Shown here: positions 19,155 to 29,416 of the stretch, in pieces
Layout of the letters: each line of letters starts with the position of its first letter
Position numbering within the stretch: the first letter of the stretch is position 1
Origin: an uncultured Pelagibacteraceae bacterium
GTDB taxonomy: Bacteria; Pseudomonadota; Alphaproteobacteria; Pelagibacterales; Pelagibacteraceae
Assembly (NCBI GenBank): GCA_902614905.1
Contig: CACMMN010000005.1
Span: 24,482 to 88,481, forward strand
DNA length: 64,000 nt
Direction: 5' to 3'
Position numbers and translations under genes: made by a program
The notes under the pieces: generated by a model
The model's database searches: none
What the model was told of the DNA's origin: nothing
What the model saw: the letters and a program-made list of their open reading frames with translations, nothing else

Positions 19155-20297
19155 TTATGTAAAGTTTGAAATAATTTTTGGAATATAATTTTTAAAATTA
19201 AAAAAACCTTTATTGCAATATTGCCAAGAATATTGATCGAGTTTTCTATATAAAAAATTTATTTTTAAATTATTTAAATTTAGATAATCTAGGTTTTCTC
19301 CAACAGTTGGATACAATCCGATGTTTTTTTTATCAATTTTTTTAATTTGGCTTATATCAATTATTTCACAATCAATTGATTGTTCTTTTAATCTTTTTTC
19401 TTGATCTTCAAAAAGAAGGTACTTAAATTTTGATACTTTTTCATTGAGTTTGATTGATCTGTTTTCATTTTTGTTAGAGACTAAATATATTTTTTTAAAT
19501 TTACTATCTTTAAAGTCTGAGATTTCGAAAGAAAGATTATTATCAAAAATTAATAAATTAACTGGTTCAATATTTTCAGAATTTTTAAAATCTTGTTTTA
19601 TTATTGAATAAGTTCTTTGTGAAATTTTTGGAGGAGCATTTTCATTTAATTTAATATTTTTAAATCTATTATTTGTGAATTTTTTAATATTCCATTCACT
19701 TGCTAGATAATGCTTTCCTTGTGTTTGAACCCCCGCAACCCATCTCCATCCAAGAGTATTTGATGCAGCATCTCCATCAAGTAGGTGTTGCATAAAAAAT
19801 TCAGCGCCAAGTTGCCAAGGTAAATTAAGTGTAAAAATCCAAATACTGGCAAACCACATTCTAGTGTGATTATGGAGGTAGTTATTATTTTTTAACTCAT
19901 TTACCCATTCATTAAAACAATCTATATTTGTATCACCTTCCATTGCGTTTTGATAATTTTTGTCATCTTTATATTTTTCTTTAATATTTCTTAAATCAAT
20001 TAAATAGTCACTCCAAACATTAGGTCTTAACTCTAACCATCCTTTCCAGTACGTTCTCCAAAGTACTTCCTGTATAAACTTTTCATTTTTTGAAAAAGAA
20101 AACTTCTCAAGTGATTTTTTTATAATTTCAATTTCATTAAGAACGCCATGTGTAACATAAGGTGATAAACACGATACATTATCTCGTTTATCAGGACCAA
20201 AATCAAAATTTCTTAGCTTTGAATAATCAGAAAGATTTTTCTCAACAAAATGATTTAATCTATATATAGCTTTCGCTCTTGAGGCTTCAAAATTCAT
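19155..20297 (-). CDS. Photolyase/cryptochrome FAD-binding domain protein, FAD domain at the N-terminus
   Basis: LSPYVTHGVL, LWRTYWKGWLELRP, NHTRMWFASIWIFTLNLPWQLGAEFFMQHLLDGDAASNTLGWRWVAGVQTQGKHY. Confidence 0.92.
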   Translation of the reverse strand: MNFEASRAKAIYRLNHFVEKNLSDYSKLRNFDFGPDKRDNVSCLSPYVTHGVLNEIEIIKKSLEKFSFSKNEKFIQEVLWRTYWKGWLELRPNVWSDYLIDLRNIKEKYKDDKNYQNAMEGDTNIDCFNEWVNELKNNNYLHNHTRMWFASIWIFTLNLPWQLGAEFFMQHLLDGDAASNTLGWRWVAGVQTQGKHYLASEWNIKKFTNNRFKNIKLNENAPPKISQRTYSIIKQDFKNSENIEPVNLLIFDNNLSFEISDFKDSKFKKIYLVSNKNENRSIKLNEKVSKFKYLLFEDQEKRLKEQSIDCEIIDISQIKKIDKKNIGLYPTVGENLDYLNLNNLKINFLYRKLDQYSWQYCNKGFFNFKNYIPKIISNFT

Positions 20298-20303
20298 ATT
20301 TCT

Positions 20304-21479
20304 TTATTTTAATTTTTTTTTGTGGAAATTGATAAATCTTTCAACATTGGATTTATTAAAAGTTTTATTTTCTTCAAAAGAAACTTTTTTCATTGAATAA
20401 GCACTACTAGTAGTCATTCTTGACTGAATTGAAACATTCCCTTTATAAAGTTTTAACTTAATATTTCCATTTACCTTGTTTCTTTTTAGATCCACGATTT
20501 TTTGTAATTTGAATCTTTCTTTTGAAAACCAATAACCATTGTAAATTAATTCTGCATATCTTGGCATTATTGAATCTTTTTTATGCATAGTTTCTTTATC
20601 TAGTGTTACAGACTCTATTGCTCTATGAGCGATTAAAAGCAATGTTCCTCCAGGAGTTTCATAAACCCCTCTCGATTTAATTCCGATAAATCTATTTTCA
20701 ACCAGATCAACTCTTCCAATTCCATTTTTTCCACCGAGCTGGTTCAATTTTTCTAACAGTTTTTCTGGAGTTAATCTCTTACCATTAACAATAATTGGAT
20801 CACCGTTTTTAAATCCAATAGAAACGTATGTTGGTTTATTAGGTGCTTTTTCGGGCGAAGTTGTTCTTTGAAATATAAATTCAGGAGCTGAATTTTTTGG
20901 ATTTTCTAAAACTTTACCTTCAGTTGATGTATGAAATAGGTTGTCATCTACTGAAAAAGGTGGTGCTCCTTTTTTGTCCTTTGGAATTGAAATTTGATGT
21001 TTTTTTGCATATTTGATTAAATCAGTTCTTGATTTTAACTTCCAAATTCTCCATGGAGCTATAACTTTTATTTTTGGACCAAAATAATGATATCCTAATT
21101 CAAATCTTACTTGATCATTTCCTTTCCCCGTTGCGCCATGCGAAACAGCAAATGCTTTGAATTTCTTTGCAACTTGAATTTGATCTCTTGCAATTAATGG
21201 TCTAGCAATAGATGTACCAAGCAAATAAACTCCCTCATAAATCGCATGACCTCTAATCATTGGAAATACGTAATCTTTTACAAAAATATTTTTAAGATTT
21301 TTAATTATTATTTTTTTAACACCTAATTTTTTTGCGTTTCTAATGATCTTTTTTTTATCCATTTCCTGGCCAATATCAGCTGTATAAGCAATCACTTCAG
21401 CTTTATAGTTTTCTTGTAACCATTTAAGAATAATAGATGTATCTAAACCACCAGAGTAAGCTAAGACTATTTTTTTCAT
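20304..21479 (-). CDS. argG: Argininosuccinate synthase
   Basis: [40 protein letters not shown]. Confidence 0.98.
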   Translation of the reverse strand: MKKIVLAYSGGLDTSIILKWLQENYKAEVIAYTADIGQEMDKKKIIRNAKKLGVKKIIIKNLKNIFVKDYVFPMIRGHAIYEGVYLLGTSIARPLIARDQIQVAKKFKAFAVSHGATGKGNDQVRFELGYHYFGPKIKVIAPWRIWKLKSRTDLIKYAKKHQISIPKDKKGAPPFSVDDNLFHTSTEGKVLENPKNSAPEFIFQRTTSPEKAPNKPTYVSIGFKNGDPIIVNGKRLTPEKLLEKLNQLGGKNGIGRVDLVENRFIGIKSRGVYETPGGTLLLIAHRAIESVTLDKETMHKKDSIMPRYAELIYNGYWFSKERFKLQKIVDLKRNKVNGNIKLKLYKGNVSIQSRMTTSSAYSMKKVSFEENKTFNKSNVERFINFHKKKLK

Positions 21480-21500
21480 TAGGTTGTTATTTGGTGTTCA

Positions 21501-22007
21501 TTAGCTACAATTTTTTTTTGCGCTATTGTATGCTTTGGTAAAACCCATTAGTGAGTAGTGATCAATTGTTTGAGAACCAGATTTATTATAACCTGTTATC
21601 ATAATTCGTGAGCCTTTTTTCATTACACTAATCATTTTTTTTTCAATTTTATTATTAGCTATCCAAGCAAAATTATCTTTGGATATATCGAACTTAATTT
21701 TATTTTTTCCAGATTTCGCTAGTATTGCATTTTGCACATTGTATTCGTACCCTGAAGTAATACTTACCTCGTCAGAAATTTTTTCAGAAGGTCTAAAACT
21801 TATAAAAAGTCTTGCTTCTCTCACATTATTTTTCGGGGACTGCAAAACTGGCTTAGACTGAGCAAAACATAATTTTGCAGTTTCATCTGTCACAACTATT
21901 GTTTCCCAATCTTTAAATTTACCAATTTTTTTTATTTCTTGTGCATTCAATGATGTAAAACTTAGAATAAGAATTGACAGAAAAATAGTTTTTTTAATTA
22001 TGGACAT
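21501..22007 (-). CDS. Invasion-associated locus B (IalB)-family periplasmic protein
   Basis: Signal peptide; KFKDWETIVVTDETAKLCFAQSKP; GYNKSGSQTIDHYSLMGFTKAYNSAKKNC. Confidence 0.8.
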   Translation of the reverse strand: MSIIKKTIFLSILILSFTSLNAQEIKKIGKFKDWETIVVTDETAKLCFAQSKPVLQSPKNNVREARLFISFRPSEKISDEVSITSGYEYNVQNAILAKSGKNKIKFDISKDNFAWIANNKIEKKMISVMKKGSRIMITGYNKSGSQTIDHYSLMGFTKAYNSAKKNCS

Positions 22008-23035
22008 GGATTTGGATACAGTTTTTGTACTTCATTAATTTCATCAATTATCTCGTTATTAAGATTTATATTTACACTTTCTATATCAGTTTTCAACTGC
22101 TCCATAGTTGTTGCTCCGATTATTACACTAGTTATGAACGGCTGAAGTTCGCAGAATTTCAAACTCATTTGAGATAAGTCTAAATTGTATTTTTTTGAAA
22201 TACTAAAGTATTTTTCAATGGCTAATTGGCCATTTTCAGTTTTATATCTTGAAAATTTGTCTCCAAATAAGTGCATCCTAGAATTTTTTGGCAATTCTCC
22301 ATTTCTATATTTCCCAGTTAAATAACCAAACGCAAGGGGTGAATAAGCTAAAAGACCACTTCTTTCTCGTACTGAAATTTCCGCTAATCCTACTTCATAA
22401 GATCTATTCAAAAGACTATAAGGATTTTGAACAGACATCATTCGAGGAAGTTTCTTTAACTTTGAAATTTCTAAAAATTTTGACAATCCCCATGCTGTTT
22501 CATTTGAAAGGCCGATATATCTAATTTTACCGCTTTTAATTATTTTATCTAAAGAGTTAAGAATATCTTCAAATTTATTCCAATTATTATCATCTTTATG
22601 TTCATAACCTAGTCTTCCAAAAAAATTTGTTTTTCTTTCAGGCCAATGTAATTGATATAAGTCAATATAATCAGTTTTTAATCTTTTAAGACTATTATCA
22701 ACAGCTTCATTTAAATTTTTTTCATCATATTGATTTCCGCCGCCTCTAATCCAACCTGGTCCAGGACCAGATACTTTAGTTGCAAGTACTATTCTGTTTC
22801 TTTTTTTTGTTTTCGTAAACCAATTACCTATTATTTCCTCTGTTTTGCCGTAAGTGCTTTCTTTAGGAGGTATTGCGTATATTTCAGCAGTATCCCAAAA
22901 ATTTACATTTTGTTCAAAAGCATAATCCATTTGCTCAAATGCATCTTTTTCCGAATTTTGCTCCCCCCATGTCATAGTACCGAGACAAATTGTACTAACA
23001 TCAATATCTGTATTACCTAGTTTTTTAAAATTCAT
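21998..23035 (-). CDS. Aldo/keto reductase
   Basis: LGTMTWGEQN, FWDTAEIYAIPP, YIDLYQLHWPER, YIGLSNETAWG. Confidence 0.95.
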   Translation of the reverse strand: MNFKKLGNTDIDVSTICLGTMTWGEQNSEKDAFEQMDYAFEQNVNFWDTAEIYAIPPKESTYGKTEEIIGNWFTKTKKRNRIVLATKVSGPGPGWIRGGGNQYDEKNLNEAVDNSLKRLKTDYIDLYQLHWPERKTNFFGRLGYEHKDDNNWNKFEDILNSLDKIIKSGKIRYIGLSNETAWGLSKFLEISKLKKLPRMMSVQNPYSLLNRSYEVGLAEISVRERSGLLAYSPLAFGYLTGKYRNGELPKNSRMHLFGDKFSRYKTENGQLAIEKYFSISKKYNLDLSQMSLKFCELQPFITSVIIGATTMEQLKTDIESVNINLNNEIIDEINEVQKLYPNPCP

Positions 23036-23102
23036 AAATTTTTTAATAATCCCAGTCAGTTTTGACCATTGAATATAAGTTTAAAATAATTATATTATAT
23101 TT

Positions 23103-23858
23103 ATGGATTTTAATAGACAAAACATTTTTGAAGCAACAAGTGTTAAAAAGAACGTAGTTTGGGACGCAGGTTTAAGATCTTACATGTTGAAGGTCTATAA
23201 CTACATGGCAACTGGAGTTCTTTTGACAGGTATAATCTCACTTTTATCATTTAAAATGTCAGTAGTTACAGACAGCACTGGTATGATCACAGGGCTTACA
23301 AGTTTTGGGAATGCTATATTTAATTCAGGTTTGAAATGGTTAATTATGCTAGCTCCACTAGGTATTGTTTTTTATATGAGTTTTGGAATTAATAAAATGA
23401 GTTCAGCTAAGGCACAAACTGTATTTTGGATATTTGCTTCATTGATGGGATTATCTTTGTCTTGGATACTTTTAGTTTACACAGGAGTAAGTGTAGCAAG
23501 AGTATTCTTCATCACCTCAGCAACATTCGGAGCAATGAGTATTTACGGATATACAACTAAAAGAGATTTAACAAAATTAGGTTCATTTTTAATGATGGGT
23601 CTAATTGGAATAATTATCGCTTCATTAGTTAATATATTTTTAAAATCTGCGATGATGTATTTTGTTGTATCAATATTGGGTGTTCTAATATTTGTAGGTT
23701 TGACTGCCTATGACACTCAGAAAATTAAGAATATGTATTCGGCAAGTGATACAATTGAAATTTCTGGCAAAAAAGCAATAATGGGAGCTTTAACGCTTTA
23801 TCTTGATTTCATTAATCTATTTATAATGTTATTAAGACTTTTTGGTCAAAGAAGATAA
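23103..23858 (+). CDS. Bax inhibitor-1/YccA family membrane protein
   Basis: LRSYMLKVYNYMATGVLLTG; GLTAYDTQKIKNMY; GALTLYLDFINLFIMLLRLFGQRR. Confidence 0.95.
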   Translation: MDFNRQNIFEATSVKKNVVWDAGLRSYMLKVYNYMATGVLLTGIISLLSFKMSVVTDSTGMITGLTSFGNAIFNSGLKWLIMLAPLGIVFYMSFGINKMSSAKAQTVFWIFASLMGLSLSWILLVYTGVSVARVFFITSATFGAMSIYGYTTKRDLTKLGSFLMMGLIGIIIASLVNIFLKSAMMYFVVSILGVLIFVGLTAYDTQKIKNMYSASDTIEISGKKAIMGALTLYLDFINLFIMLLRLFGQRR

Positions 23859-23859
23859 A

Positions 23860-24198
23860 CTAAATTTTTTTCCAATCTATATCTTTTAATAATTTTTCCA
23901 AGTTATCAGAATTTTTTATTATACGGTTTCTATTATCTGTAATTAAATATTTAAGATTTTTATTAGAAGGCTTGAAGTTTTTGCTAATATTATAAACAGC
24001 GTTTTCAGCAGCATTCTTAAACACACTAAAACTTACTCTCTTAGAGGAAATTTGAAGACCATAATCTTTCCAAGATCCCTTCGAAACCATTTTAGCGTAT
24101 AAATCCAAAATATTTTTTAACTCTTTTTTTTCAAAAAAAAGTTTATTTTCTTTTTTTATGAAAGAATTATTAACTACAAGTTTTAAATCTTTATTCAT
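23860..24198 (-). CDS. DUF2794-family protein
   Basis: FEKKELKNILDLYAKMVSKGSWKDYGLQISSKRVSFSVFKNAAENAVYNISK. Confidence 0.85.
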   Translation of the reverse strand: MNKDLKLVVNNSFIKKENKLFFEKKELKNILDLYAKMVSKGSWKDYGLQISSKRVSFSVFKNAAENAVYNISKNFKPSNKNLKYLITDNRNRIIKNSDNLEKLLKDIDWKKI

Positions 24199-24742
24199 TT
24201 ATTTTATATTTATTTATTAAAGGGATTTGAAATGTTGTAAATATTATTGTAATTGGCAACATTCCCCATACTTTAAAGTTTACCCAAAATTCTTCTGATT
24301 GTGTTCTCCAAATTAACTCATTTAATATCGCTAAAAAAATGAAAAAAAACATCCACCTAATATTAAGTTTTCTCCATCCCTCATCGTTTAACGGCATAGT
24401 TTTACCTAAAATTTTTTTTAAAATTGGTTCTTGAGTAAAATATTTTCCAAAGTATAGAGCAAGAGCAAATATTATATTTATTATTGTAGGCTTCATATAT
24501 ATAAAGATAGGGTCTTTGAAATAAATTGTAAGACCACCAAAAAATGTTATTAACGCTCCACCTAAAAGAGGAACAAAAGGTATTTTTTTTTCCAATATCC
24601 AAACTATAAACACAGAAATTATTGTCGCAATAATCAAAGGTGGTATAGCTACTTGTAGATTTTTTCCACTTTTATAATAAAAACCAAAAAATATTACTAA
24701 GGGCCCGAAATCAGTAATGAATTTTATTAAAGACTTATTCAC
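24191..24742 (-). CDS. yciB: Inner membrane septation protein A (YciB/IspZ family)
   Basis: KFITDFGPLVIFFGFYY; PTIINIIFALALYFGKYF; WRKLNIRWMFFFIFLAILNELIWR. Confidence 0.93.
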   Translation of the reverse strand: MNKSLIKFITDFGPLVIFFGFYYKSGKNLQVAIPPLIIATIISVFIVWILEKKIPFVPLLGGALITFFGGLTIYFKDPIFIYMKPTIINIIFALALYFGKYFTQEPILKKILGKTMPLNDEGWRKLNIRWMFFFIFLAILNELIWRTQSEEFWVNFKVWGMLPITIIFTTFQIPLINKYKINE

Positions 24743-24819
24743 AGTTTCATCCTACCAGATATGTATAAATTTAATATTTTTTTTATTGATTTTTTTTTAA
24801 GAATACACATATTTAAGTA

Positions 24820-25140
24820 GTGACTATTCAAAAAGCAAAATTCTCAATAGGCGACGTTGTCAAACATAAACACTTTGATTTCAGAGGCGTTATTTATGAC
24901 GTCGATTTTGAATTTAATAATTCTGAGGAATGGTACGAGTCTATACCTAAAAATGTAAGACCTAGAAAAGATCAGCCTTTTTATCATCTACTTGCTGAAA
25001 ATGATGATATTACTTATGAGGCCTATGTATCAGAACAGAACCTCATTAAAGACGACTCAGGTGAGCCAATTAAACATCCTTTAATCAATGAGATCTTCTC
25101 AGGAAAAAAAGGCTCAACTTACTTCAAGCCGTCAAATTAA
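24820..25140 (+). CDS. hspQ: Heat shock protein HspQ (GTG start)
   Basis: AKFSIGDVVKHKHFDFRGVIYDVDFEF; RPRKDQPFYHLLAENDDITYEAYVSEQNL. Confidence 0.93.
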   Translation: MTIQKAKFSIGDVVKHKHFDFRGVIYDVDFEFNNSEEWYESIPKNVRPRKDQPFYHLLAENDDITYEAYVSEQNLIKDDSGEPIKHPLINEIFSGKKGSTYFKPSN

Positions 25141-25200
25141 TAGTCATTTTTTCAACACATTTCTCTCAAAACTTAGACAAATGATTATTCTATAAATAAT

Positions 25201-25264
25201 TAAACTGATCAAGGGTGTTAACGTTTCCCTTCAATTATCTCCCTCAACATTCTTGATCAGTTTA
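25201..25264. other. Long inverted repeat/hairpin upstream of ccmC
   Basis: TAAACTGATCAAG (25201-25213) and CTTGATCAGTTTA (25252-25264) are perfect complements; pairing extends through GG/TT wobbles and TGTT/AACA to a 26-nt loop. Confidence 0.85.
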
Positions 25265-25288
25265 TTTTCACGTTATATAAATAAAAAA

Positions 25289-25996
25289 ATGTTATCTATA
25301 ATCACTGAGAAGATTAAAAAAGTATTAATTTCATCTAAATTTAGAAATTTAATATTTATATTATTTATAATTTTTCTGTCAGTAGGTCTATTTGAGGCGT
25401 TAATATTGTCTCCTCAAGATTATCTACAAAGTGACTCTGTAAGAATTATGTATGTACACGTTCCGTCAGCGTGGATTTCCCTCGGGATTTTTTCAATAAT
25501 AGCTTTTTTATCTCTTGGAGTTATAATTTTTAAAAATAAAAACTTTGTACTAATATCAAAAAGTTTAGCTCCATCAGGATTTATTTTTAACTTAATAGCC
25601 TTGGTTACTGGCTCAATTTGGGGCAAGCCAACATGGGGTACTTGGTGGGCTTGGGATCCTAGAATAACTTCTATGTTGGTATTATTTTTATTCTATTTTT
25701 TATACTTATTATCCTGGAAACTTTTTGAAAAGAACAAAGCAGTTAAAATCTCATCATATATTTCAATTATAGGTGTGATTAATGTTCCAATTATCAAATA
25801 TTCTGTAGATTGGTGGGCAACTTTACATCAACCCTCATCGATTAATGTTTTATCAGAAAGCACTATACATTCTTCTATGTTAATACCATTATTTTTGATG
25901 ACTGCGGCATTTGCTCTATTTTCTGTGCTAATTTTTTTAATGAAATATAATGTGGAGTTGATAAAAGTTAAAAACAAAGGTTTAAATAGGATATGA
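25289..25996 (+). CDS. ccmC: Heme exporter protein CcmC (start chosen at internal ATG)
   Basis: MYVHVPSAWISLGIF; WGKPTWGTWWAWDPRITSMLVLFLFYF; VDWWATLHQPSS. Listed ORF start 25253 lies inside the inverted repeat. Confidence 0.93.
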   Translation: MLSIITEKIKKVLISSKFRNLIFILFIIFLSVGLFEALILSPQDYLQSDSVRIMYVHVPSAWISLGIFSIIAFLSLGVIIFKNKNFVLISKSLAPSGFIFNLIALVTGSIWGKPTWGTWWAWDPRITSMLVLFLFYFLYLLSWKLFEKNKAVKISSYISIIGVINVPIIKYSVDWWATLHQPSSINVLSESTIHSSMLIPLFLMTAAFALFSVLIFLMKYNVELIKVKNKGLNRI

Positions 25997-26223
25997 ATTT
26001 AGATTTATTTATCATGAACGGATACGGACTTTATGTTTGGTCAGCATTCGCATTCACACTATTCAATTTCCTGATTTTATATAAAGTAACAAGTAAGCAA
26101 TTAATTAAAGAAAAAGCTAAATTTGCGAAAAAATTTGAATCTTTAAATTCAGACCAAGTTATTTTAGCTCACAAACAATCAACAAATAGAACATTTGTAA
26201 GAACAGTTGCTCACAAAATCTAA
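25993..26223 (+). CDS. ccmD: Heme exporter protein CcmD
   Basis: Short single-TM protein (MNGYGLYVWSAFAFTLFNFLIL) between ccmC and ccmE. Confidence 0.8.
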   Translation: MNLDLFIMNGYGLYVWSAFAFTLFNFLILYKVTSKQLIKEKAKFAKKFESLNSDQVILAHKQSTNRTFVRTVAHKI

Positions 26224-26232
26224 TTTAGATTA

Positions 26233-26652
26233 ATGTATGGTAAAAAAGTTAGATTAAGAATTGTATTTATAATTTCTGTTCTAACTACAATCATTTTAAG
26301 TATTTATATAATTCTAAAACTATTAGAGGATGATGTTGTATATTTTAAGTCACCAACTGAAATCAAGCAATCTTCGAAGAATATAACTAAAAAAATTAGA
26401 GTAGGAGGGATGGTTAAAAAAAATTCTGTAACTCTAGATAATGAAAAAATTTTATTTGTAATCACAGATTTTAAAAATGAAATTAATGTTATTTTTGCCG
26501 GGTCCGTTCCAAATTTATTTCAAGAAGAAAAGGGAGTAGTAGCAGAAGGATTTTTAGAGGATAAAAACTTATTCGTTGCTGATAAAATTTTAGCAAAACA
26601 TGATGAAAATTATATGCCCCCTGAAGTTAAAGAAAGTCTGAAGCAAAAATGA
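26233..26652 (+). CDS. ccmE: Cytochrome c maturation protein CcmE
   Basis: [53 protein letters not shown]. Confidence 0.96.
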   Translation: MYGKKVRLRIVFIISVLTTIILSIYIILKLLEDDVVYFKSPTEIKQSSKNITKKIRVGGMVKKNSVTLDNEKILFVITDFKNEINVIFAGSVPNLFQEEKGVVAEGFLEDKNLFVADKILAKHDENYMPPEVKESLKQK

Positions 26653-28532
26653 TATTATCTAATGTAGGTTTTCTCTCTTTGTTACTAGGACTTATATCTT
26701 CTTTTGCTGTTTTTTTATGTACAGTTTTAAATATTAAAAAAAATTTATTAAATTTAGAAAAAAATATATATAAGTTTCTTACGCTTCAATTTTTTTTCGT
26801 CATTATAGGTTTTTTTATTTTATTATACACTTTTATTATATCTGATTTTAGTAATGAAACTGTTTACAATAATTCTCATTCAACAAAACCTTTATTTTAT
26901 AAAATAACAGGTTTATGGGGTAATCATGAAGGAAGCTTATTATTATGGTTATTAGTACTGACAAGTTTTATATTGTTTTTTTTCTTCAGCTCAAAAGATG
27001 AACCAAAAAATTTTAGACTTTATACTGTAATATTTCATCAAATAATTGTTATTGGTTTTTTTATATTTGTACTAAAAACTTCTAACCCATTTGATACTCT
27101 TTTCCCGGTACCATCCGAAGGACTTGGATTAAATCCAATACTTCAAGATCCTGCGCTAGCAATACATCCACCAATTTTATATGTTGGATATGTTGGTACA
27201 TCAATTATATTTGCCTCTGCTTTAGCCGCAATGGTAACCGGGTATGTAAATAATCTTTGGGCAAAAAATTTAAAAAAATGGGTTTTAATATCTTGGACCT
27301 TTTTAACTGGAGGTATTCTTTTAGGTTCGATTTGGGCATATTACGAATTAGGATGGGGAGGTTTTTGGTTTTGGGATCCAGTTGAAAATATTTCTTTAAT
27401 GCCATGGTTGAGTTTAACTGCCCTTTTACATTGTATTTTAACTCTTGAGAAAAGAGACCTTTTTAAAAATTGGTCAATTATCTTAAGCATAGTGACTTTT
27501 ATGTTAAGTGTTAGTGGAACGTTTTTAGTTAGATCTGGGATACTTAATTCAGTCCACACTTTTGCAAATGATCCATCTAGAGGAATTTATATCCTAATTT
27601 TTTTATTTGTTTTAATTTTTATATCTTTTGTAATCTTTTTTATATTTGAGAACAAAAATTTAGAAAATAAAAAAGAAATTTTTTTTTTAAGTAAGGAAAC
27701 TTCCGTTTTAATAAATAACTGGTTTATGATTTATTTTTTAAGTGTAGTTTTAATAGGAACTGTATATCCAATATTTTTAGATGTAATCACATCAGAAAAA
27801 ATTTCAGTTGGACCCCCGTTTTATAATAAACTTTTAATACCTTTCTTAATTCCATTTTTTTTGTTTATGTCTGTTGGGCCAAGTATGAATTGGATTAAAA
27901 CAAATTTAAAGTTTAAAGCGAGTTATATTTACTACTTTTTACTAACCTCAGCTGCCACAATAATAACTATATATTTTTTAACTCAAAAAGATTTTTTATT
28001 AATTATTTTGGTTTTTTCTTTAGTATTTTTAAGTGTTAAAACGCTTACTAATTTTTTCAAAAATAATACTAATCATGCACAAAACTTATCACATTTGGGT
28101 TTTGCCATGTTAATGTTGTCTATATTGTTTAACAGTATTAGTTCTACAGAAATTATTAAGAATATTAAGGTTGGAGAAACCTTTATCTCGAAAAACGAAA
28201 AAATAACTTTCGAAGAAGTTAAAACCAATGAAAAAAAAAACTATTCTTCAATCATTGGTACTTTCGAAGTAAAAAATAAAAATAATAAAATAATTAAACT
28301 ATATCCAGAGATCAGAATCTACAATCAGCCGGTTATTGCAACAAGTGAAGCAGCGATTAAAACAACTTTGTTCAAAGATAGATTTATAACAATAAATTTA
28401 ATAAAGGATGAGCAACTATTTAATGTTAGATATCAAAATAAACCATTCATGATCTGGATCTGGATCTCTACATTAATAATAATTTTTGGGGGTACATTTG
28501 CGGTTTTTAGTAAAAAAAAAAATTACTCTTAG
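26649..28532 (+). CDS. ccmF: Heme lyase CcmF
   Basis: [62 protein letters not shown]. Confidence 0.97.
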   Translation: MILSNVGFLSLLLGLISSFAVFLCTVLNIKKNLLNLEKNIYKFLTLQFFFVIIGFFILLYTFIISDFSNETVYNNSHSTKPLFYKITGLWGNHEGSLLLWLLVLTSFILFFFFSSKDEPKNFRLYTVIFHQIIVIGFFIFVLKTSNPFDTLFPVPSEGLGLNPILQDPALAIHPPILYVGYVGTSIIFASALAAMVTGYVNNLWAKNLKKWVLISWTFLTGGILLGSIWAYYELGWGGFWFWDPVENISLMPWLSLTALLHCILTLEKRDLFKNWSIILSIVTFMLSVSGTFLVRSGILNSVHTFANDPSRGIYILIFLFVLIFISFVIFFIFENKNLENKKEIFFLSKETSVLINNWFMIYFLSVVLIGTVYPIFLDVITSEKISVGPPFYNKLLIPFLIPFFLFMSVGPSMNWIKTNLKFKASYIYYFLLTSAATIITIYFLTQKDFLLIILVFSLVFLSVKTLTNFFKNNTNHAQNLSHLGFAMLMLSILFNSISSTEIIKNIKVGETFISKNEKITFEEVKTNEKKNYSSIIGTFEVKNKNNKIIKLYPEIRIYNQPVIATSEAAIKTTLFKDRFITINLIKDEQLFNVRYQNKPFMIWIWISTLIIIFGGTFAVFSKKKNYS

Positions 28533-29043
28533 TTTTTTAATATTAGTTTTTTTTGTTTTTTGCTTTTTAGTTTTTAATAAAGCATTGTTTAAGGATAAAA
28601 TATATTCTCCAGAATTCAAAGATGGGAAAACAACTTACTTAGTAGACTTTAGTTTACCTGAATTATATTCAGCCAATGAAATAAAATTAAGTGAAGTTAT
28701 TGAAAACAAGGATTTTTCCATAATTAACATCTGGGCTTCATGGTGTGTTCCGTGTAGAGAGGAAAATGATCTTCTTAAGAGTTTAAGCAGTCTAAGTTCA
28801 CTGCAAATTATTGGCATAAACTATAAAGATAGAAAAAAAAATTCTATAAAATTTTTAAATGATTATGGAAACCCATTTAAATATAATTTAGTAGATAAAG
28901 ATGGAACAGAGTCAATAAACTTAGGTGCTTATGGTGTTCCAGAAACTTTCTTGGTTAACAAAAATAGAAAAATTTTAATAAAGATTATAGGACCAATAAA
29001 TGACAAAGATGTTAAAAAGATTAGGGAGATTGTAAATGATTAA
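28486..29043 (+). CDS. ccmG: Thiol:disulfide interchange protein CcmG/DsbE (exact start uncertain)
   Basis: IINIWASWCVPCREENDLL; IGINYKDRKKN; GAYGVPETFLVN. Confidence 0.92.
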   Translation: MGVHLRFLVKKKITLSFLILVFFVFCFLVFNKALFKDKIYSPEFKDGKTTYLVDFSLPELYSANEIKLSEVIENKDFSIINIWASWCVPCREENDLLKSLSSLSSLQIIGINYKDRKKNSIKFLNDYGNPFKYNLVDKDGTESINLGAYGVPETFLVNKNRKILIKIIGPINDKDVKKIREIVND

Positions 29044-29416
29044 AAAAAAATTTATGGTCTTTTTATTTTTATTTATCAACTTTTTTGGAATATGTTATTC
29101 TGAGACAGAACCTTATTCTAAACTTGAAAATGATATTGCAAAAAATTTAAGATGTCTGATTTGTCAAGGGCAGTCTATATACGACTCCAATTCTGAATTT
29201 GCATTAAGTATGAGAATCTATATTAAAGATCAAATAGACAGAGGTCACTCAAAAGATCAAATTTATAATATGTTAGTCAAAAAATATGGTCAATGGATTG
29301 TTTATGATCCTGGATATTCAAAAAAAACCTTTTTATTGTGGTTTATACCAATATTGTTTTTTTTATTAGGTGGTGCAATAATATATTTAAGAATATATAA
29401 GAGTAAAAAAATATGA
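29036..29416 (+). CDS. ccmH: Cytochrome c maturation protein CcmH
   Basis: IAKNLRCLICQGQSIYDSNSEFALSMR; KYGQWIVYDPG. Confidence 0.95.
   Translation: MIKKKFMVFLFLFINFFGICYSETEPYSKLENDIAKNLRCLICQGQSIYDSNSEFALSMRIYIKDQIDRGHSKDQIYNMLVKKYGQWIVYDPGYSKKTFLLWFIPILFFLLGGAIIYLRIYKSKKI

Noticed and set aside
22288-23020. + strand ORFs opposite the aldo/keto reductase
   Set aside because: No recognisable protein features and fully covered by the conserved - strand gene.
25201-25264. Ordinary intrinsic terminator of hspQ
   Set aside because: The loop is 26 nt and the following tract (TTTTCACG) is weak, so a simple terminator does not explain it well, although a minor termination role is not excluded.
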